DNA of 55,914 bases, taken from the NCBI GenBank assembly GCA_934541015.1, contig CAKTDC010000020.1, forward strand, positions 1-55,914, written 5' to 3'. Positions 7,202 through 16,480 of this stretch are shown here, in pieces. The translations under genes were made by a program, and so were the position numbers. The DNA comes from an uncultured Luteimonas sp. GTDB lineage: Bacteria; Pseudomonadota; Gammaproteobacteria; Xanthomonadales; Xanthomonadaceae. The stretch's first letter is position 1; each line of letters begins with the position of its first letter. The notes below the pieces were generated by a model. That model searched no databases and was not told the DNA's origin. It saw only the letters and a list, made by a program, of their open reading frames with translations.

Positions 7202-9222
7202 TCCGCAACGCAATTGCCTGGTTCCTCATCGTCTCGCTGTGCCTCGCCCCGGCGGCGGGCGCGCTCGCGCAGGGTTCCGCACCGGTGCCGGCCCTGCACC
7301 TGCAGAACGTCGAACTGCGCGCCTTCATCCAGGACGTCGCCCGCGCCACCGGCACCACCTTCATCGTCGACCCGCGGGTGCAGGGCACGGTCGACGTCCA
7401 CCGCGACGAGGCGATGGGCGACGAGGACCTGATCGGCGTGCTGCTGGCGGTGCTGCGCGGCAACGGCCTGATCGCCGTGCCCGCCGGACGCGCGACCTAC
7501 CGCATCGTGCCCGACGACACCGCGGCGCAGCAGCCGGGCTCGGCCGGCGCGCTCGGCTTCACCACCCAGGTGTTCCGCCTGCAGCGCATCGACGCACGCA
7601 GCGCCGCCGAGACGCTCAAGCCGCTGGTCGGCCGCGGCGGCGTGGTCGTGGCCCTGCCGCGCGGCAACGACCTGCTGGTCGCCGACTACGTCGACAACGT
7701 CCGCCGCATCCGCGGCCTGGTCGAGCGCATCGACCGCGACAGCGCCAGCATCGACACCGTGACCCTGCGCAACACCTCGGCGCGCGAGATCGCCGGCACG
7801 CTTGCCGACATCTACGGCGTCTCCAGCGACAGCGCGGGCGTGCTGTCGGTGCTGCCGGTGGAGAGCAGCAACTCGCTGGTGATCCGCGGCGACGCCACCG
7901 TGGTCCGCGAAGTAGTGAAGATGGCGCTCGACCTCGACACCCGCGCGGAGAATACCGGCAACGTGGCCGTGGTGCGCCTGCAGCACGCCAGCGCCGACCA
8001 GCTGCTGGGCGTGCTGCAGCAGCTGATCGGGCAGACGCCCGACGCCACCACCGGCGCAGCCGCGGAGGCCGCCCGCGGCGCCAGCCCTGCCGACGCCGCC
8101 AGCGCCCAGATCATCAGCCCCGCCGCGGGCAAGCGGCCGACCATCGTCCGCTACCCCGGCTCGAACTCGCTGGTCATCCACGCCGACCCCGACACCCAGC
8201 GCACCCTGCTCGACGTGATCCGCCAGCTCGACGTGCGCCGCGAACAGGTGCTGGTGGAGGCGGTAGTGGTGGAAATTTCCGACGATGCCGCCAAACGCCT
8301 CGGCGCCCAGCTCCTGTACGCCGGCCGCGACGGCAACGTGCCGGTGACCGCGACCCAGTTCTCCGGTTCCGGCGTCGGCCTGATGCCGATCGCGGGCGCG
8401 GCGCTGGCCGGCAGCGGCGACGACGGCGAAGGCGGCATCGGTGACCTCGCGCGCCAGGCCGCCGCGCGCTCCCTGCTCGGCCTCAGCGGCGGCCTGTTCG
8501 GCCTCGGCGGGCGCGGCAGCGACAGCGTGTTCGGCATCATCATCGACGCGGTCCAGAGCGACACCGGCTCGAACCTGCTGTCGACGCCGTCGATCCTCAC
8601 CCTCGACAACGAGGAGGCGCGGATCCTGGTCGGACAGGAAGTGCCGCTGACCACCGGCGAAGCGCTGAGTTCGAACTACGACAACGCCTTCCGCACCATC
8701 CAGCGCGAGGATGTCGGCATCCAGCTGACCGTGCGTCCGCAGATCAACAGCGGCGGCGGCATCACCCTGGAGATCAAGCAGGAAGTGTCCGGCGTGGCCG
8801 GTCCGGTCAGCGCCGACTTCCAGGAGCTGGTGCTCAACAAGCGCGAGATCGAGACCAACGTGGTGGTCGACGACGGCGAGATCGTGGTGCTGGGCGGCCT
8901 ACTCGACCAGAACGACCGGCACACGGTCGAGAAGATCCCGCTGCTGGGCGACATCCCCGTGCTGGGATCGCTGTTCCGCAGCCGCTCCCGCAGCGGCAGC
9001 CGCACCAACCTGATGGTGTTCCTGCGCCCGACCATCATCCGCAACGGCGACGACGCCCGCCGCGAAACCGGCCGCAGCTACAGCTATCTGCGCGACCTGC
9101 AGCTGCGCGGAGGCTCGCCCGAGGCGGCGCTGGACGTGCTGGTGCGCGACTACCTGCGCACTGCCCCGCCGTCCCGCGAGCCGGCGCCCGCACCGGCACC
9201 GGTACCGCCCGCGGAGCAATGA
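7198..9222 (+). CDS. gspD: T2SS outer-membrane secretin GspD
   Basis: Forms the outer-membrane channel through which folded proteins leave the periplasm. The 674-aa product has a cleavable signal peptide (to about residue 25, GALAQ), N0 and N1-N3 ring domains, and the secretin core with the conserved VGQEVPL and VGIQLTVRPQI segments. A Pro/Ala-rich tail ends the protein. An insert of about 40 Gly/Ala-rich residues (around 395-440) precedes the core. The TTG start at 7198 is supported by GGAGG nine bases upstream and by the 4-bp overlap with gspC. No pilotin gene (gspS) is seen nearby. Confidence 0.96.
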   Translation: MIRNAIAWFLIVSLCLAPAAGALAQGSAPVPALHLQNVELRAFIQDVARATGTTFIVDPRVQGTVDVHRDEAMGDEDLIGVLLAVLRGNGLIAVPAGRATYRIVPDDTAAQQPGSAGALGFTTQVFRLQRIDARSAAETLKPLVGRGGVVVALPRGNDLLVADYVDNVRRIRGLVERIDRDSASIDTVTLRNTSAREIAGTLADIYGVSSDSAGVLSVLPVESSNSLVIRGDATVVREVVKMALDLDTRAENTGNVAVVRLQHASADQLLGVLQQLIGQTPDATTGAAAEAARGASPADAASAQIISPAAGKRPTIVRYPGSNSLVIHADPDTQRTLLDVIRQLDVRREQVLVEAVVVEISDDAAKRLGAQLLYAGRDGNVPVTATQFSGSGVGLMPIAGAALAGSGDDGEGGIGDLARQAAARSLLGLSGGLFGLGGRGSDSVFGIIIDAVQSDTGSNLLSTPSILTLDNEEARILVGQEVPLTTGEALSSNYDNAFRTIQREDVGIQLTVRPQINSGGGITLEIKQEVSGVAGPVSADFQELVLNKREIETNVVVDDGEIVVLGGLLDQNDRHTVEKIPLLGDIPVLGSLFRSRSRSGSRTNLMVFLRPTIIRNGDDARRETGRSYSYLRDLQLRGGSPEAALDVLVRDYLRTAPPSREPAPAPAPVPPAEQ

Positions 9223-10712
9223 GCGATACGCCGCCCCCGCTGCCCTATGCCTTCGCCCGGCGCCACGGCATCGTCCGCCTGGAGGACGCCGGCGGCCGCG
9301 CGCGCGTGGGCCTGCGCGAGGGCGGCGACCGCGAGGCGCTGTTCGAAGTGCGCCGCGCCCTCGGCCAGCCGTTCGCGGTGGAGGCGATGCCGCGGCAGGC
9401 GTTCGACCGCAGGCTGGCCGACATCTACGCCGACGTGACCCTGGACAACGCCGGCGAGGTGGACGGTTTCGCCCTGCACGGCAGCCTCGACTCGCTGGTC
9501 GACGACATCCCCGCCACCGCCGACCTGCTCGAAAGCCAGGGCGATGCGCCGGTGATCCGCCTGATCAACGGCCTGATCGCCGAGGCGGCCCGGCTCGGGG
9601 CCTCGGACGTGCACATCGAGTCCTTCGAATCCGGGCTGAGGGTGCGCTTCCGGGTCGACGGCATGATGCGCGAGGCGCTGAACCTGCCGGTGCGCATCGC
9701 CCCGCTGCTGGTGTCGCGGGTCAAGGTGATGGCGCGCCTGGACATCGCCGAGAAGCGCGTGCCGCAGGACGGCCGGGTGTCGCTGGCGATGGGCGCCAAG
9801 GCGCTGGACGTGCGCGTGTCCACCCTGCCCACGCGCGGCGGCGAGCGCGTGGTGATGCGCATCCTCGACAAGGACGGCGGCGCACTGGCGCTCGACCAGC
9901 TGGGGATGGCGCCGCCGGCCCTGGCGGTCCTGCGCCGCACGCTGCGCACCCCCAACGGCATCGTCCTGGTCACCGGCCCGACCGGCTCGGGCAAGACCAC
10001 CACCCTGTACGCCGCGCTGGGCGAGCTCAACGACGGCCAGCGCAACATCCTCACCGTCGAAGACCCGGTCGAGTACGCCATCGAGGGCATCGGCCAGACC
10101 CAGGTCAACGCCCGCGTCGGCATGAGCTTTGCCGCCGGCCTGCGCGCGATCCTGCGCCAGGATCCGGACGTGGTCATGGTCGGCGAGATCCGCGACGGCG
10201 AGACCGCGCGCATCGCCGTGCAGGCCAGCCTCACCGGGCACCTGGTGCTGTCGACGGTGCACACCAACGATGCCGCCGGCGCGATCACCCGCCTGCGCGA
10301 CATCGGCATCGAGCCCTTCCTGCTCGCCTCCAGCCTGCGCCTGGTCATGGCGCAGCGGCTGCTGCGCCGCCTGTGCCCGCACTGCCGGGTGCGCGACGGC
10401 GACGCCGCGCTCGCCGCGCGACTGATGGGCCAGGGTTTTCGCGGCGACATCCATCGCGGCACCGGCTGCGAGCGCTGCAACCACACCGGCTACGCCGGGC
10501 GCATCGGCATCCACGAACTGATCGTGGTCGACGACGCCATCCGCCGCCTGATCGCCGAAGGCGCCAGCGAAGACGGGATCGCCGCGGCTGCGGCCGGCCA
10601 GGGCGAGCGCCTTGCCGGCGCCGCCCGGGCCTGCGTGGCCGCGGGCATCACCAGCGCCGAGGAAGCCTTCCGGGTCACCCGCCAGGAGCCGGACGACGAT
10701 GGCCTCGTTTGA
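9219..10712 (+). CDS. gspE: T2SS assembly ATPase GspE
   Basis: A cytoplasmic hexameric ATPase that drives pseudopilus extension. The 497-aa product has the Walker A motif GPTGSGKT (253-260), an Asp box and Walker B region (DPDVVMVGEIRDGETA), a His box (GHLVLSTVHTNDA), and a C-terminal zinc-binding C-x2-C pair (CPHC and CERC). The N-terminal GspL-binding domain is present. The start overlaps the gspD stop (ATGA) and the end overlaps gspF by 14 bp. Confidence 0.96.
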   Translation: MSDTPPPLPYAFARRHGIVRLEDAGGRARVGLREGGDREALFEVRRALGQPFAVEAMPRQAFDRRLADIYADVTLDNAGEVDGFALHGSLDSLVDDIPATADLLESQGDAPVIRLINGLIAEAARLGASDVHIESFESGLRVRFRVDGMMREALNLPVRIAPLLVSRVKVMARLDIAEKRVPQDGRVSLAMGAKALDVRVSTLPTRGGERVVMRILDKDGGALALDQLGMAPPALAVLRRTLRTPNGIVLVTGPTGSGKTTTLYAALGELNDGQRNILTVEDPVEYAIEGIGQTQVNARVGMSFAAGLRAILRQDPDVVMVGEIRDGETARIAVQASLTGHLVLSTVHTNDAAGAITRLRDIGIEPFLLASSLRLVMAQRLLRRLCPHCRVRDGDAALAARLMGQGFRGDIHRGTGCERCNHTGYAGRIGIHELIVVDDAIRRLIAEGASEDGIAAAAAGQGERLAGAARACVAAGITSAEEAFRVTRQEPDDDGLV

Positions 10713-11892
10713 ATACACCGCGCTCGACGAGAACGGCCGCAGCCGGACCGGCTCGCTGTCCGCCGCCAGCGCCGGGGAGGCGCGCAGCGCGCTGCAGCGG
10801 CGGCGCCTGCTTCCGGTCCGGCTCGAACCCGCCGCAGAACCGGGCAACCGGCCGCTGTCGAAGGCGCGTTTCGGCCCCAGGGACCTCACCCTGCTGACCC
10901 GCCAGTTGGCGACCCTGGCCGCCACCGCCCCGCTGGAGGAGGCACTGCGCACCATCGGCACCCAGACCGACCGCCCCGGCGTGCGCCGGGTGGTCATGTC
11001 CACGCACGCGCTGCTGGTCGAGGGCTTCCGCCTGGCCGATGCGATGGCGCGCCAGGGACGCGCGTTCCCGCCGCTGTACCGGGCGATGGTGGCCGCCGGC
11101 GAAAGCTCGAGCGCGCTGCCGCAGATCCTGGAGCGCCTGGCCGACCTGCTCGAACAGCAGCAGCAGGTGCGGGCGCGCTTCATCACCACCCTGGCCTATC
11201 CGGTCGCGCTGGCGGTCACCGCCGTGATCGTGGTGGTGGCGCTGATGGTGTTCGTGGTGCCGCGGGTGGTGGAACAGTTCGATTCGATGGGCCGCGCGCT
11301 GCCGCTGCTCACGCGCATGGTCATCGGCCTGTCGGATCTGCTGGTGCAGTGGGGGCCGGCGCTGCTGGTGCTCGCTGTCGTCGCCGGCGCCGGGCTGGCG
11401 CTGCTGGCGCGACGCCCGCCGGTGCGCATGGCCATCGACCGCGGCCTGCTGCGGCTGCCGCTGCTGGGCCGGCTGATCCGCGACGTGCATGCCGCGCGCA
11501 TGTCGCGCACCCTGGCGACCATGATCCACAGCGGCCTGCCGCTGATGGAGGGCCTGTCGATCACCGCGCGCACGGTCAGCAACCTCGCCCTGCGCGAGGC
11601 GACCCGGGGCATGACCACCGCGATCAGCGAGGGCGGCAGCCTGACCGGCGCGCTGCGCCGCGCGGGCGTCTTCCCGCCGGTGATGGTCTACATGGCCGGC
11701 AGCGGCGAGAACAGCGGCCAGCTGGGGCCGATGCTCGACCGCGCCGCCGACTACATGGAGCGCGAGTTCAACACCTTCACCGCGACCGCGATGAGCCTGC
11801 TGGAGCCCGCGATCATCGTGCTCATGGGCGGCATCGTGGCGCTGATCGTGCTTTCGATCCTGCTGCCGATCCTGCAGTTCAGTGCGCTGTGA
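10699..11892 (+). CDS. gspF: T2SS inner-membrane platform protein GspF
   Basis: The polytopic core of the inner-membrane assembly platform, 397 aa, with two tandem T2SSF cytoplasmic domains (about 65-190 and 265-390). Three membrane segments are visible, at about 170-195, 215-235 and 370-395. The start MASFEYTALDENG is the family-typical N-terminus, which decides for ATG 10699 over longer frames. It overlaps the end of gspE by 14 bp. A repeat-bearing 89-bp gap follows before gspG, the longest gap inside the operon. Confidence 0.95.
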   Translation: MASFEYTALDENGRSRTGSLSAASAGEARSALQRRRLLPVRLEPAAEPGNRPLSKARFGPRDLTLLTRQLATLAATAPLEEALRTIGTQTDRPGVRRVVMSTHALLVEGFRLADAMARQGRAFPPLYRAMVAAGESSSALPQILERLADLLEQQQQVRARFITTLAYPVALAVTAVIVVVALMVFVVPRVVEQFDSMGRALPLLTRMVIGLSDLLVQWGPALLVLAVVAGAGLALLARRPPVRMAIDRGLLRLPLLGRLIRDVHAARMSRTLATMIHSGLPLMEGLSITARTVSNLALREATRGMTTAISEGGSLTGALRRAGVFPPVMVYMAGSGENSGQLGPMLDRAADYMEREFNTFTATAMSLLEPAIIVLMGGIVALIVLSILLPILQFSAL

Positions 11893-11895
11893 AGC

Positions 11896-12032
11896 CGGGA
11901 TTGGGGAATGGGGATCCGGAAAAGCGGTCTCGTCTATTCAGGGGCACACCATCGTTGACGGACATTCACTGGAACAAGGCCATGCGTGATTTTCGCTACA
12001 CCCCGATCTCCAACCCCCGATCCCCGATCCGC
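11896..12032. repeat. Inverted pair of GGGATTGGGGA-type dispersed repeats spanning the gspG start
   Basis: The left arm (11896-11919) reads CGGGATTGGGGAATGGGG and continues GATCCGG. The right arm (12001-12032) is its near inverse complement (CCCCGATCTCCAACCCCCGA and onward). Related sequences lie at 22909-23010, 26936-27019 and 44637-44686. The right arm lies inside the gspG coding sequence and supplies leader-peptide residues. Confidence 0.75.
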
Positions 12033-12449
12033 GCCCAGTCAGGCTTCACCCTGGTCGAGCTGATGGTGGTGATCGTGATCATCGGCCTGCTCGCCACCGT
12101 GGTGATGATCAACGTCATGCCCAGCCAGGACCGGGCGATGGCGGAGAAGGCGCGCGCGGACATCAGCGTGCTGGAGCAGGCGCTGGATACCTACCGCCTC
12201 GACCAGCTGACCTATCCGGCCACCGGACAGGGGCTGCAGGCGCTGGTGCAGGCGCCGGCGGGCCTGGCGCGTCCGGAGCGCTACCGCAGCGGCGGCTACA
12301 TCCGGCGCCTGCCCGACGATCCCTGGGGCAATCCCTACCAGTATCGCCAGCCGGGCCGCGACGGCCGCGCCTTCGACGTGTTCTCCTTCGGCGCCGACGG
12401 CACCGAGGGCGGCGAAGGCGACAGCGCCGACATCGGCAACTGGAACTGA
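11982..12449 (+). CDS. gspG: T2SS major pseudopilin GspG
   Basis: The main pseudopilus subunit, 155 aa. The prepilin-peptidase site is SG|FTLVELMVV with Gly21, Phe22 at +1 and Glu at +5. The hydrophobic helix follows, and the C-terminal pseudopilin domain contains the DPWGNPYQY motif. The leader is unusually long at 21 residues, and residues 7-17 (TPISNPRSPIR) are encoded by a dispersed repeat. ATG 11982 is the only reasonable start; GTG and TTG codons further upstream would lengthen the leader. A prepilin peptidase (GspO/PilD) is not in the window and must act from elsewhere. Confidence 0.95.
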   Translation: MRDFRYTPISNPRSPIRAQSGFTLVELMVVIVIIGLLATVVMINVMPSQDRAMAEKARADISVLEQALDTYRLDQLTYPATGQGLQALVQAPAGLARPERYRSGGYIRRLPDDPWGNPYQYRQPGRDGRAFDVFSFGADGTEGGEGDSADIGNWN

Positions 12450-12457
12450 GCACGGCA

Positions 12458-12961
12458 ATGCCGGCCGGCAGCCACGCTCCCCAACGTCGCGTGCACAGCC
12501 CGCGCACGGGCCGCGCCTGCGCCGGATTCACCCTGGTCGAGATCATGGTGGTGCTGGCGATCATCGGCCTGATGTCCGGCGTGGTCGCGCTCACCCTGCC
12601 CGACGAGGCGGCGGCGCTGCACCGCCAGGCCGACCGCTTCGCCGGCCACCTGGTGCGCGCGCGCGAGGAGGCGATCATGGCCTCGCGGCCGGTGCGGGTG
12701 CGCGTCGATGCCGTGGGCTATGGCTTCGAGCGCTACGGACGCGACGGCTGGCAGCCGGTCGACGGCTCCGCCTTCGAGGCGCGCCGCTGGAGCGAAGACG
12801 TCGCGCCGGCGTTCGATCCGCACCAGACGCAGGCCAGCTTCCTGTTCGATCCCACCGGCGCGGCCGAGCCGCAGGCGCTGGTGCTGGCGAGGGGAAACCG
12901 GCGCGTCGCCGTCGCGCTCGATGGCGGCGGGAGGGTCCAGGTCGATGCCGGCGATCGCTGA
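12458..12961 (+). CDS. gspH: T2SS minor pseudopilin GspH
   Basis: A minor pseudopilin at the pseudopilus tip, 167 aa. After a 22-residue leader the cleavage site is AG|FTLVEIMVVLAIIG (Glu at +5). A typical GspH beta-domain follows, containing LPDEAAALHRQADRFAGHL and a central YGFERY segment. It starts 8 bp after gspG and overlaps gspI by 17 bp. Confidence 0.92.
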   Translation: MPAGSHAPQRRVHSPRTGRACAGFTLVEIMVVLAIIGLMSGVVALTLPDEAAALHRQADRFAGHLVRAREEAIMASRPVRVRVDAVGYGFERYGRDGWQPVDGSAFEARRWSEDVAPAFDPHQTQASFLFDPTGAAEPQALVLARGNRRVAVALDGGGRVQVDAGDR

Positions 12962-13325
12962 CCTGCGCGCGCGGGGCTTCTCGCTGATCGAACTGCTGGT
13001 GGCGCTGGCGGTGTTCGGTCTGGTGGTACTGGCCCTGCTCAACCTGTCCGGGCAGAGCGCGCGCAGCGCGTGGCAGGTCGAAGAGCAGGTGCTGGCCGGA
13101 ATCGTGGCCGAGAACGCCGCGGTCGAAGCCATGCTCTCGCCAGCCGATGCCCTCGCGGCGCCCGTTCAGGGAGAGGAACTGCTTGGCGACCGGCGCTGGC
13201 GCTGGTCGCGGAGCGGCGCTGTCCAGGACGCCGGCCCCGGCCTGCTGCGGATCGACATCCGGGTGGCGGCCGAAGGCGAGGACCGCGTCGCCGCGCAGCG
13301 GCAGCTGTTCCGGAGCCCGAGATGA
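12945..13325 (+). CDS. gspI: T2SS minor pseudopilin GspI
   Basis: A minor pseudopilin of 126 aa with the cleavage site RG|FSLIELLVALAVFG and a short leader of 11 residues. ATG 12945, inside the end of gspH, is chosen because GGGAGGG lies about 9 bases upstream and it gives a family-typical leader. Its stop overlaps the gspJ start (ATGA). In known systems GspI, J and K form the tip complex that starts pseudopilus assembly. Confidence 0.92.
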   Translation: MPAIADLRARGFSLIELLVALAVFGLVVLALLNLSGQSARSAWQVEEQVLAGIVAENAAVEAMLSPADALAAPVQGEELLGDRRWRWSRSGAVQDAGPGLLRIDIRVAAEGEDRVAAQRQLFRSPR

Positions 13326-13939
13326 GCCCCGTCCGCAGGTCCTCGCGCGCCGCGCGCGGCTTCACCCTGGTGGAAATGCTGGTGGCGCTGACCGTGTTCG
13401 GCCTGCTCGCGCTGGCCACCGTGGGCCTGCTTGCGCATGCCTCCGACCAGCAGGGTGCGGTGCGCGAGCGGATGGAGCGCATTGCCAGCCTGCAGCGCGC
13501 CAACGCCCTGCTGCGCTCGGACCTGTCGCAGGCCACGGTGCGCCGCGTCCGCGGTGGCGGCGGCGCCGCCGCACCGGCGGCCTTCGCGGCCTCCCCGCAC
13601 GACCGCAGTCGCCCCCTGTTCGCCTTCGTGCGCCGCGGCTGGAGCAATCCCGACGCCCTGCCCCGCGCCAGCCTGCAGTACGTCGAATACCGCCTGGTCG
13701 AGGACCGGCTCGAACGCCGCGGCTACCGCCATCTCGACGGCGCCGCGGACGCGGGCGAACCGCAGGTGCTGCTGCAGGGCGTGCGCAGCGCGACCGTGCT
13801 GTTCCATTCCCATCGGCAGTGGAGCGACGGCTGGGCCGGCGGCGTCGGCGTGCTGCCCGATGCGCTGCTGCTGGAGCTGGAGCTCGACGGTATCGGCGCG
13901 GTGCGCCAGCTGTTCCTGCTGCCGGGAGAGCTGTCGTGA
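13322..13939 (+). CDS. gspJ: T2SS minor pseudopilin GspJ
   Basis: A minor pseudopilin of 205 aa with the processing site RG|FTLVEMLVALTVFG (Glu at +5). The C-terminal domain shows the GspJ-type LQYVEYRL and the QWSDGWAG segment. A Gly/Ala-rich loop (about 78-90) is a local elaboration. It overlaps gspI by 4 bp and gspK by 4 bp (GTGA). Confidence 0.92.
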   Translation: MSPVRRSSRAARGFTLVEMLVALTVFGLLALATVGLLAHASDQQGAVRERMERIASLQRANALLRSDLSQATVRRVRGGGGAAAPAAFAASPHDRSRPLFAFVRRGWSNPDALPRASLQYVEYRLVEDRLERRGYRHLDGAADAGEPQVLLQGVRSATVLFHSHRQWSDGWAGGVGVLPDALLLELELDGIGAVRQLFLLPGELS

Positions 13940-14913
13940 CCCCGGCGCGCGAACGCGGCATGGCCCTGCTGATCGTGCTGCTGCTGGTGGCTGCGATGTC
14001 GGTGCTGGTCATCGCCATGCTCGACGACATCCGCTTCGGCATCCGCCGGGCGGGCAACTCCGAGGCGATCGCGCAGGCGCGCTGGTATGCGCTGGGCGCG
14101 GAGGCGCTGGCCGGCGAGCGTCTGCGCCAGGCGCACGCTGAAGGCGTCGACGCCTTCGCGCCCGGCGGCAGCGCGCGGCAGGCGATGGCCTTCCCGCTGG
14201 AACACGGCGGCATCCGTGCCCGCGTCGACGACGCCACCGCCTGCTTCAACCTCAACAGCGTGGTCGAGGGCATGCCCGAGGCCTGGCGCCGCAGGGAGCT
14301 GGGCGTGCGCCAATACGTGGCGCTGCTGCGGGCGCTGGATTTTCCGGAGCACCAGGCGCAGGCCATGGCCGATGCACTGGTGGACTGGATCGACAGCGAC
14401 CAGGTGCGCTCGCCGCAGGGCGCCGAGGATGCGGCCTACGTCGGCGGCGACTCCGGCTACCGCACCGGCGGTGCACTGCTGGCCGACGCCAGCGAACTGC
14501 GGGCCATCGCGCACCATCCGCAAGCGGCATATGCACGCATCCGGCCCCTGGTCTGCGCGCAGCCGACCGCCGCGCCGTCGCCGGTGAACATCAACGCCCT
14601 GCGCCGCGAACACGCGCCACTGCTGGCCATGCTGACCCTGGGCGCGCTTGCGGCGGACGACGCCGGAGCGGTGCTCGCCGCACGCCCCGCCGGCGGATGG
14701 AGCGACACCCTGGCGTTCTGGGGCGATCCGCGCCTGCGCGCGGCCCCGGTCCCCAACCAGGTGTACGACCAGGTCGCGCTGCGCAGCCGCTACGTCGAAC
14801 TCGTGGCCGAGGTCGACTACGCGGGCGCGCAGGTGGCCCTGCACTCCCTGCTCGACCTTGGCGCGCCCGAGCGCGTGCGCCTGGTCGGCCGCCGCTGGAC
14901 ACACGAAGAATGA
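13936..14913 (+). CDS. gspK: T2SS minor pseudopilin GspK
   Basis: The large tip pseudopilin, 325 aa. It has a short 8-residue leader and the processing site RG|MALLIVLLLV. There is no Glu at +5, which is normal for GspK. The large helical domain includes NLNSVV, the DALVDWIDSD metal/fold motif and a C-terminal segment typical of the family. The GTG start at 13936 has GGGAGAG upstream and overlaps the gspJ stop. Confidence 0.93.
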   Translation: MTPARERGMALLIVLLLVAAMSVLVIAMLDDIRFGIRRAGNSEAIAQARWYALGAEALAGERLRQAHAEGVDAFAPGGSARQAMAFPLEHGGIRARVDDATACFNLNSVVEGMPEAWRRRELGVRQYVALLRALDFPEHQAQAMADALVDWIDSDQVRSPQGAEDAAYVGGDSGYRTGGALLADASELRAIAHHPQAAYARIRPLVCAQPTAAPSPVNINALRREHAPLLAMLTLGALAADDAGAVLAARPAGGWSDTLAFWGDPRLRAAPVPNQVYDQVALRSRYVELVAEVDYAGAQVALHSLLDLGAPERVRLVGRRWTHEE

Positions 14914-16007
14914 ACACCCTGCTCGTCTTGCTCCACCCTTCCGATGCGCCACCGTCCGCCCTGCGACTTGGCGCGGACGGCGGCATCCTCGCCCGCGACA
15001 GCCTGGCTGCCGAGACAGCCGCGCCACGTCCGGCGCGCACCGTGGTGGCGGTGCCCGGCAGCGAGGTCCGCGTCTTCCGCCTGGAGCTTCCGGCGCGCAA
15101 CCCGGTGCAGGCCGGGGCGGCGGCGCGGCTGCTGCTGCAGGACCGGATCGCCTCGCCGGTCGACGACCTGCACCTGGCCCTCGCCGACAGCGGCGAGCCG
15201 GGCATCAAGCTGGTCGCGGCGGTCTCGCGCCAGACGATGGCGCAGTGGCTGGCGCGCTGTGCGGCCCTGGGCCTGGAGCCGGACGCGCTGGTGCCGGACC
15301 ACCTGCTGCTGCCGCCTCCTGAGGATGGCGGCGTCCGTGTCGCGGCGCTGCACGGCCGCGTGCTCGTGCGCGGACAGGATCTGGCCATCTCCGCCGAGCC
15401 GGAGCTGGCGGCCATGGCCGTCGACGGCGAACTGCCGCCTGCAATGGCGCCCGCCGCCGCCGAGGCCATGTTTGCGCGGCAGGCAGTTGCGCCGCCGCTC
15501 GACCTGCTGCAGGGGAGTTTCGCGCGCAACCGCGGCAAGGGCGCACGCACGCACGGGCGCCGGCCGTGGATCCTGGCCGCGCTGCTGCTGCTCTCGCCGG
15601 TGCTGCTGCTGGCCGCCGATGCGCTGCGCCACTCCATCGGCGCGCAGATGCTCGACGCCCGCGCCGAAGCAGCCGCCCGCGCCGCACTGCACGGGGCCGC
15701 CGACGCCGCCGACCCGGTCGGCGAACTGCGCCGCCAGTACGAGGCGCGCACGCTGCCGGCGGTGCTGTCCGACCGCGCCGGCATGCTGCTGGCGGAAATG
15801 TCCGCGGCACCGGAACTGCGGCTGGACAGCCTGGAGTTCGATCCGGCGCGCGGACTGGAGGCCGGCATCCTCCATCCCGACGCCGCCACGCTCGACGCGC
15901 TGGCCGCCCGGCTCCAGGCGCAGGGCCTGATGCTCACCGTGCTCGACAGCCAGCCCGCGGGCCAGCGGCTGCGCAGCCAGGCCAGGATCGAAGGAGCCGC
16001 ACGATGA
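14910..16007 (+). CDS. gspL: T2SS inner-membrane protein GspL
   Basis: Recruits GspE to the membrane and pairs with GspM. The 365-aa product has an N-terminal actin-like cytoplasmic domain (about 1-210), one membrane segment (about 223-243, ILAALLLLSPVLLLAAD) and a periplasmic ferredoxin-like domain. It is slightly shorter than most GspL proteins. Both ends overlap neighbours by 4 bp. Confidence 0.9.
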   Translation: MNTLLVLLHPSDAPPSALRLGADGGILARDSLAAETAAPRPARTVVAVPGSEVRVFRLELPARNPVQAGAAARLLLQDRIASPVDDLHLALADSGEPGIKLVAAVSRQTMAQWLARCAALGLEPDALVPDHLLLPPPEDGGVRVAALHGRVLVRGQDLAISAEPELAAMAVDGELPPAMAPAAAEAMFARQAVAPPLDLLQGSFARNRGKGARTHGRRPWILAALLLLSPVLLLAADALRHSIGAQMLDARAEAAARAALHGAADAADPVGELRRQYEARTLPAVLSDRAGMLLAEMSAAPELRLDSLEFDPARGLEAGILHPDAATLDALAARLQAQGLMLTVLDSQPAGQRLRSQARIEGAAR

Positions 16008-16480
16008 AGGCTTTCGACAGCGCCCGCGACTGGTGGGGTGCCCGCGACCGCCGCGAACGCACGATGCTCACGGTGATGGCGGCCGCGATCGCGGCATTCG
16101 TCGCCTGGTACGGCGTCGTGACGCCGCTGCAGGCCCTGCGCGAGCGTGCGCGCAGCGGCCACGACCGCTCCGCCCTGCAGCTTTCCAGGGTACAGGCGAT
16201 GGCGGCCGCGCTTGCCGCCGACCGCCCCGAAGCCGCCGGCACACCGCCGTCCGCGCAGATGCTGCTCGACGCCGCCCGCGCCGCCGGCATCGAGGTCTCC
16301 CGCCACGGCGCCGGCCCGGGCGAGGGCCTGGTCATCGAGATCGACGCCACGTCCGCAGGCGCCCTGTTCGACTGGCTCGACGGCCTGCGCGCACGGCACT
16401 CGCTCGCGCCATCGGCGCTGAACATCGCCGCGGACGGCGGCCGGCTTCGCGTCCGCGCGGTGTTCGGAAGCGCGCCGTGA
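16004..16480 (+). CDS. gspM: T2SS inner-membrane protein GspM
   Basis: A bitopic partner of GspL, 158 aa. It has a short cytoplasmic N-terminus with WWGARDRRER, a membrane segment (about 21-40) and a periplasmic ferredoxin-like domain (about 80-158) with the LFDWLDGL motif. The assignment rests on both sequence and its place between gspL and gspN. Confidence 0.9.
   Translation: MKAFDSARDWWGARDRRERTMLTVMAAAIAAFVAWYGVVTPLQALRERARSGHDRSALQLSRVQAMAAALAADRPEAAGTPPSAQMLLDAARAAGIEVSRHGAGPGEGLVIEIDATSAGALFDWLDGLRARHSLAPSALNIAADGGRLRVRAVFGSAP

Noticed and set aside
13936..13990. Defective pseudopilin (GspK without Glu at +5)
   Set aside because: Absence of Glu5 is a normal feature of GspK in all T2SS systems.
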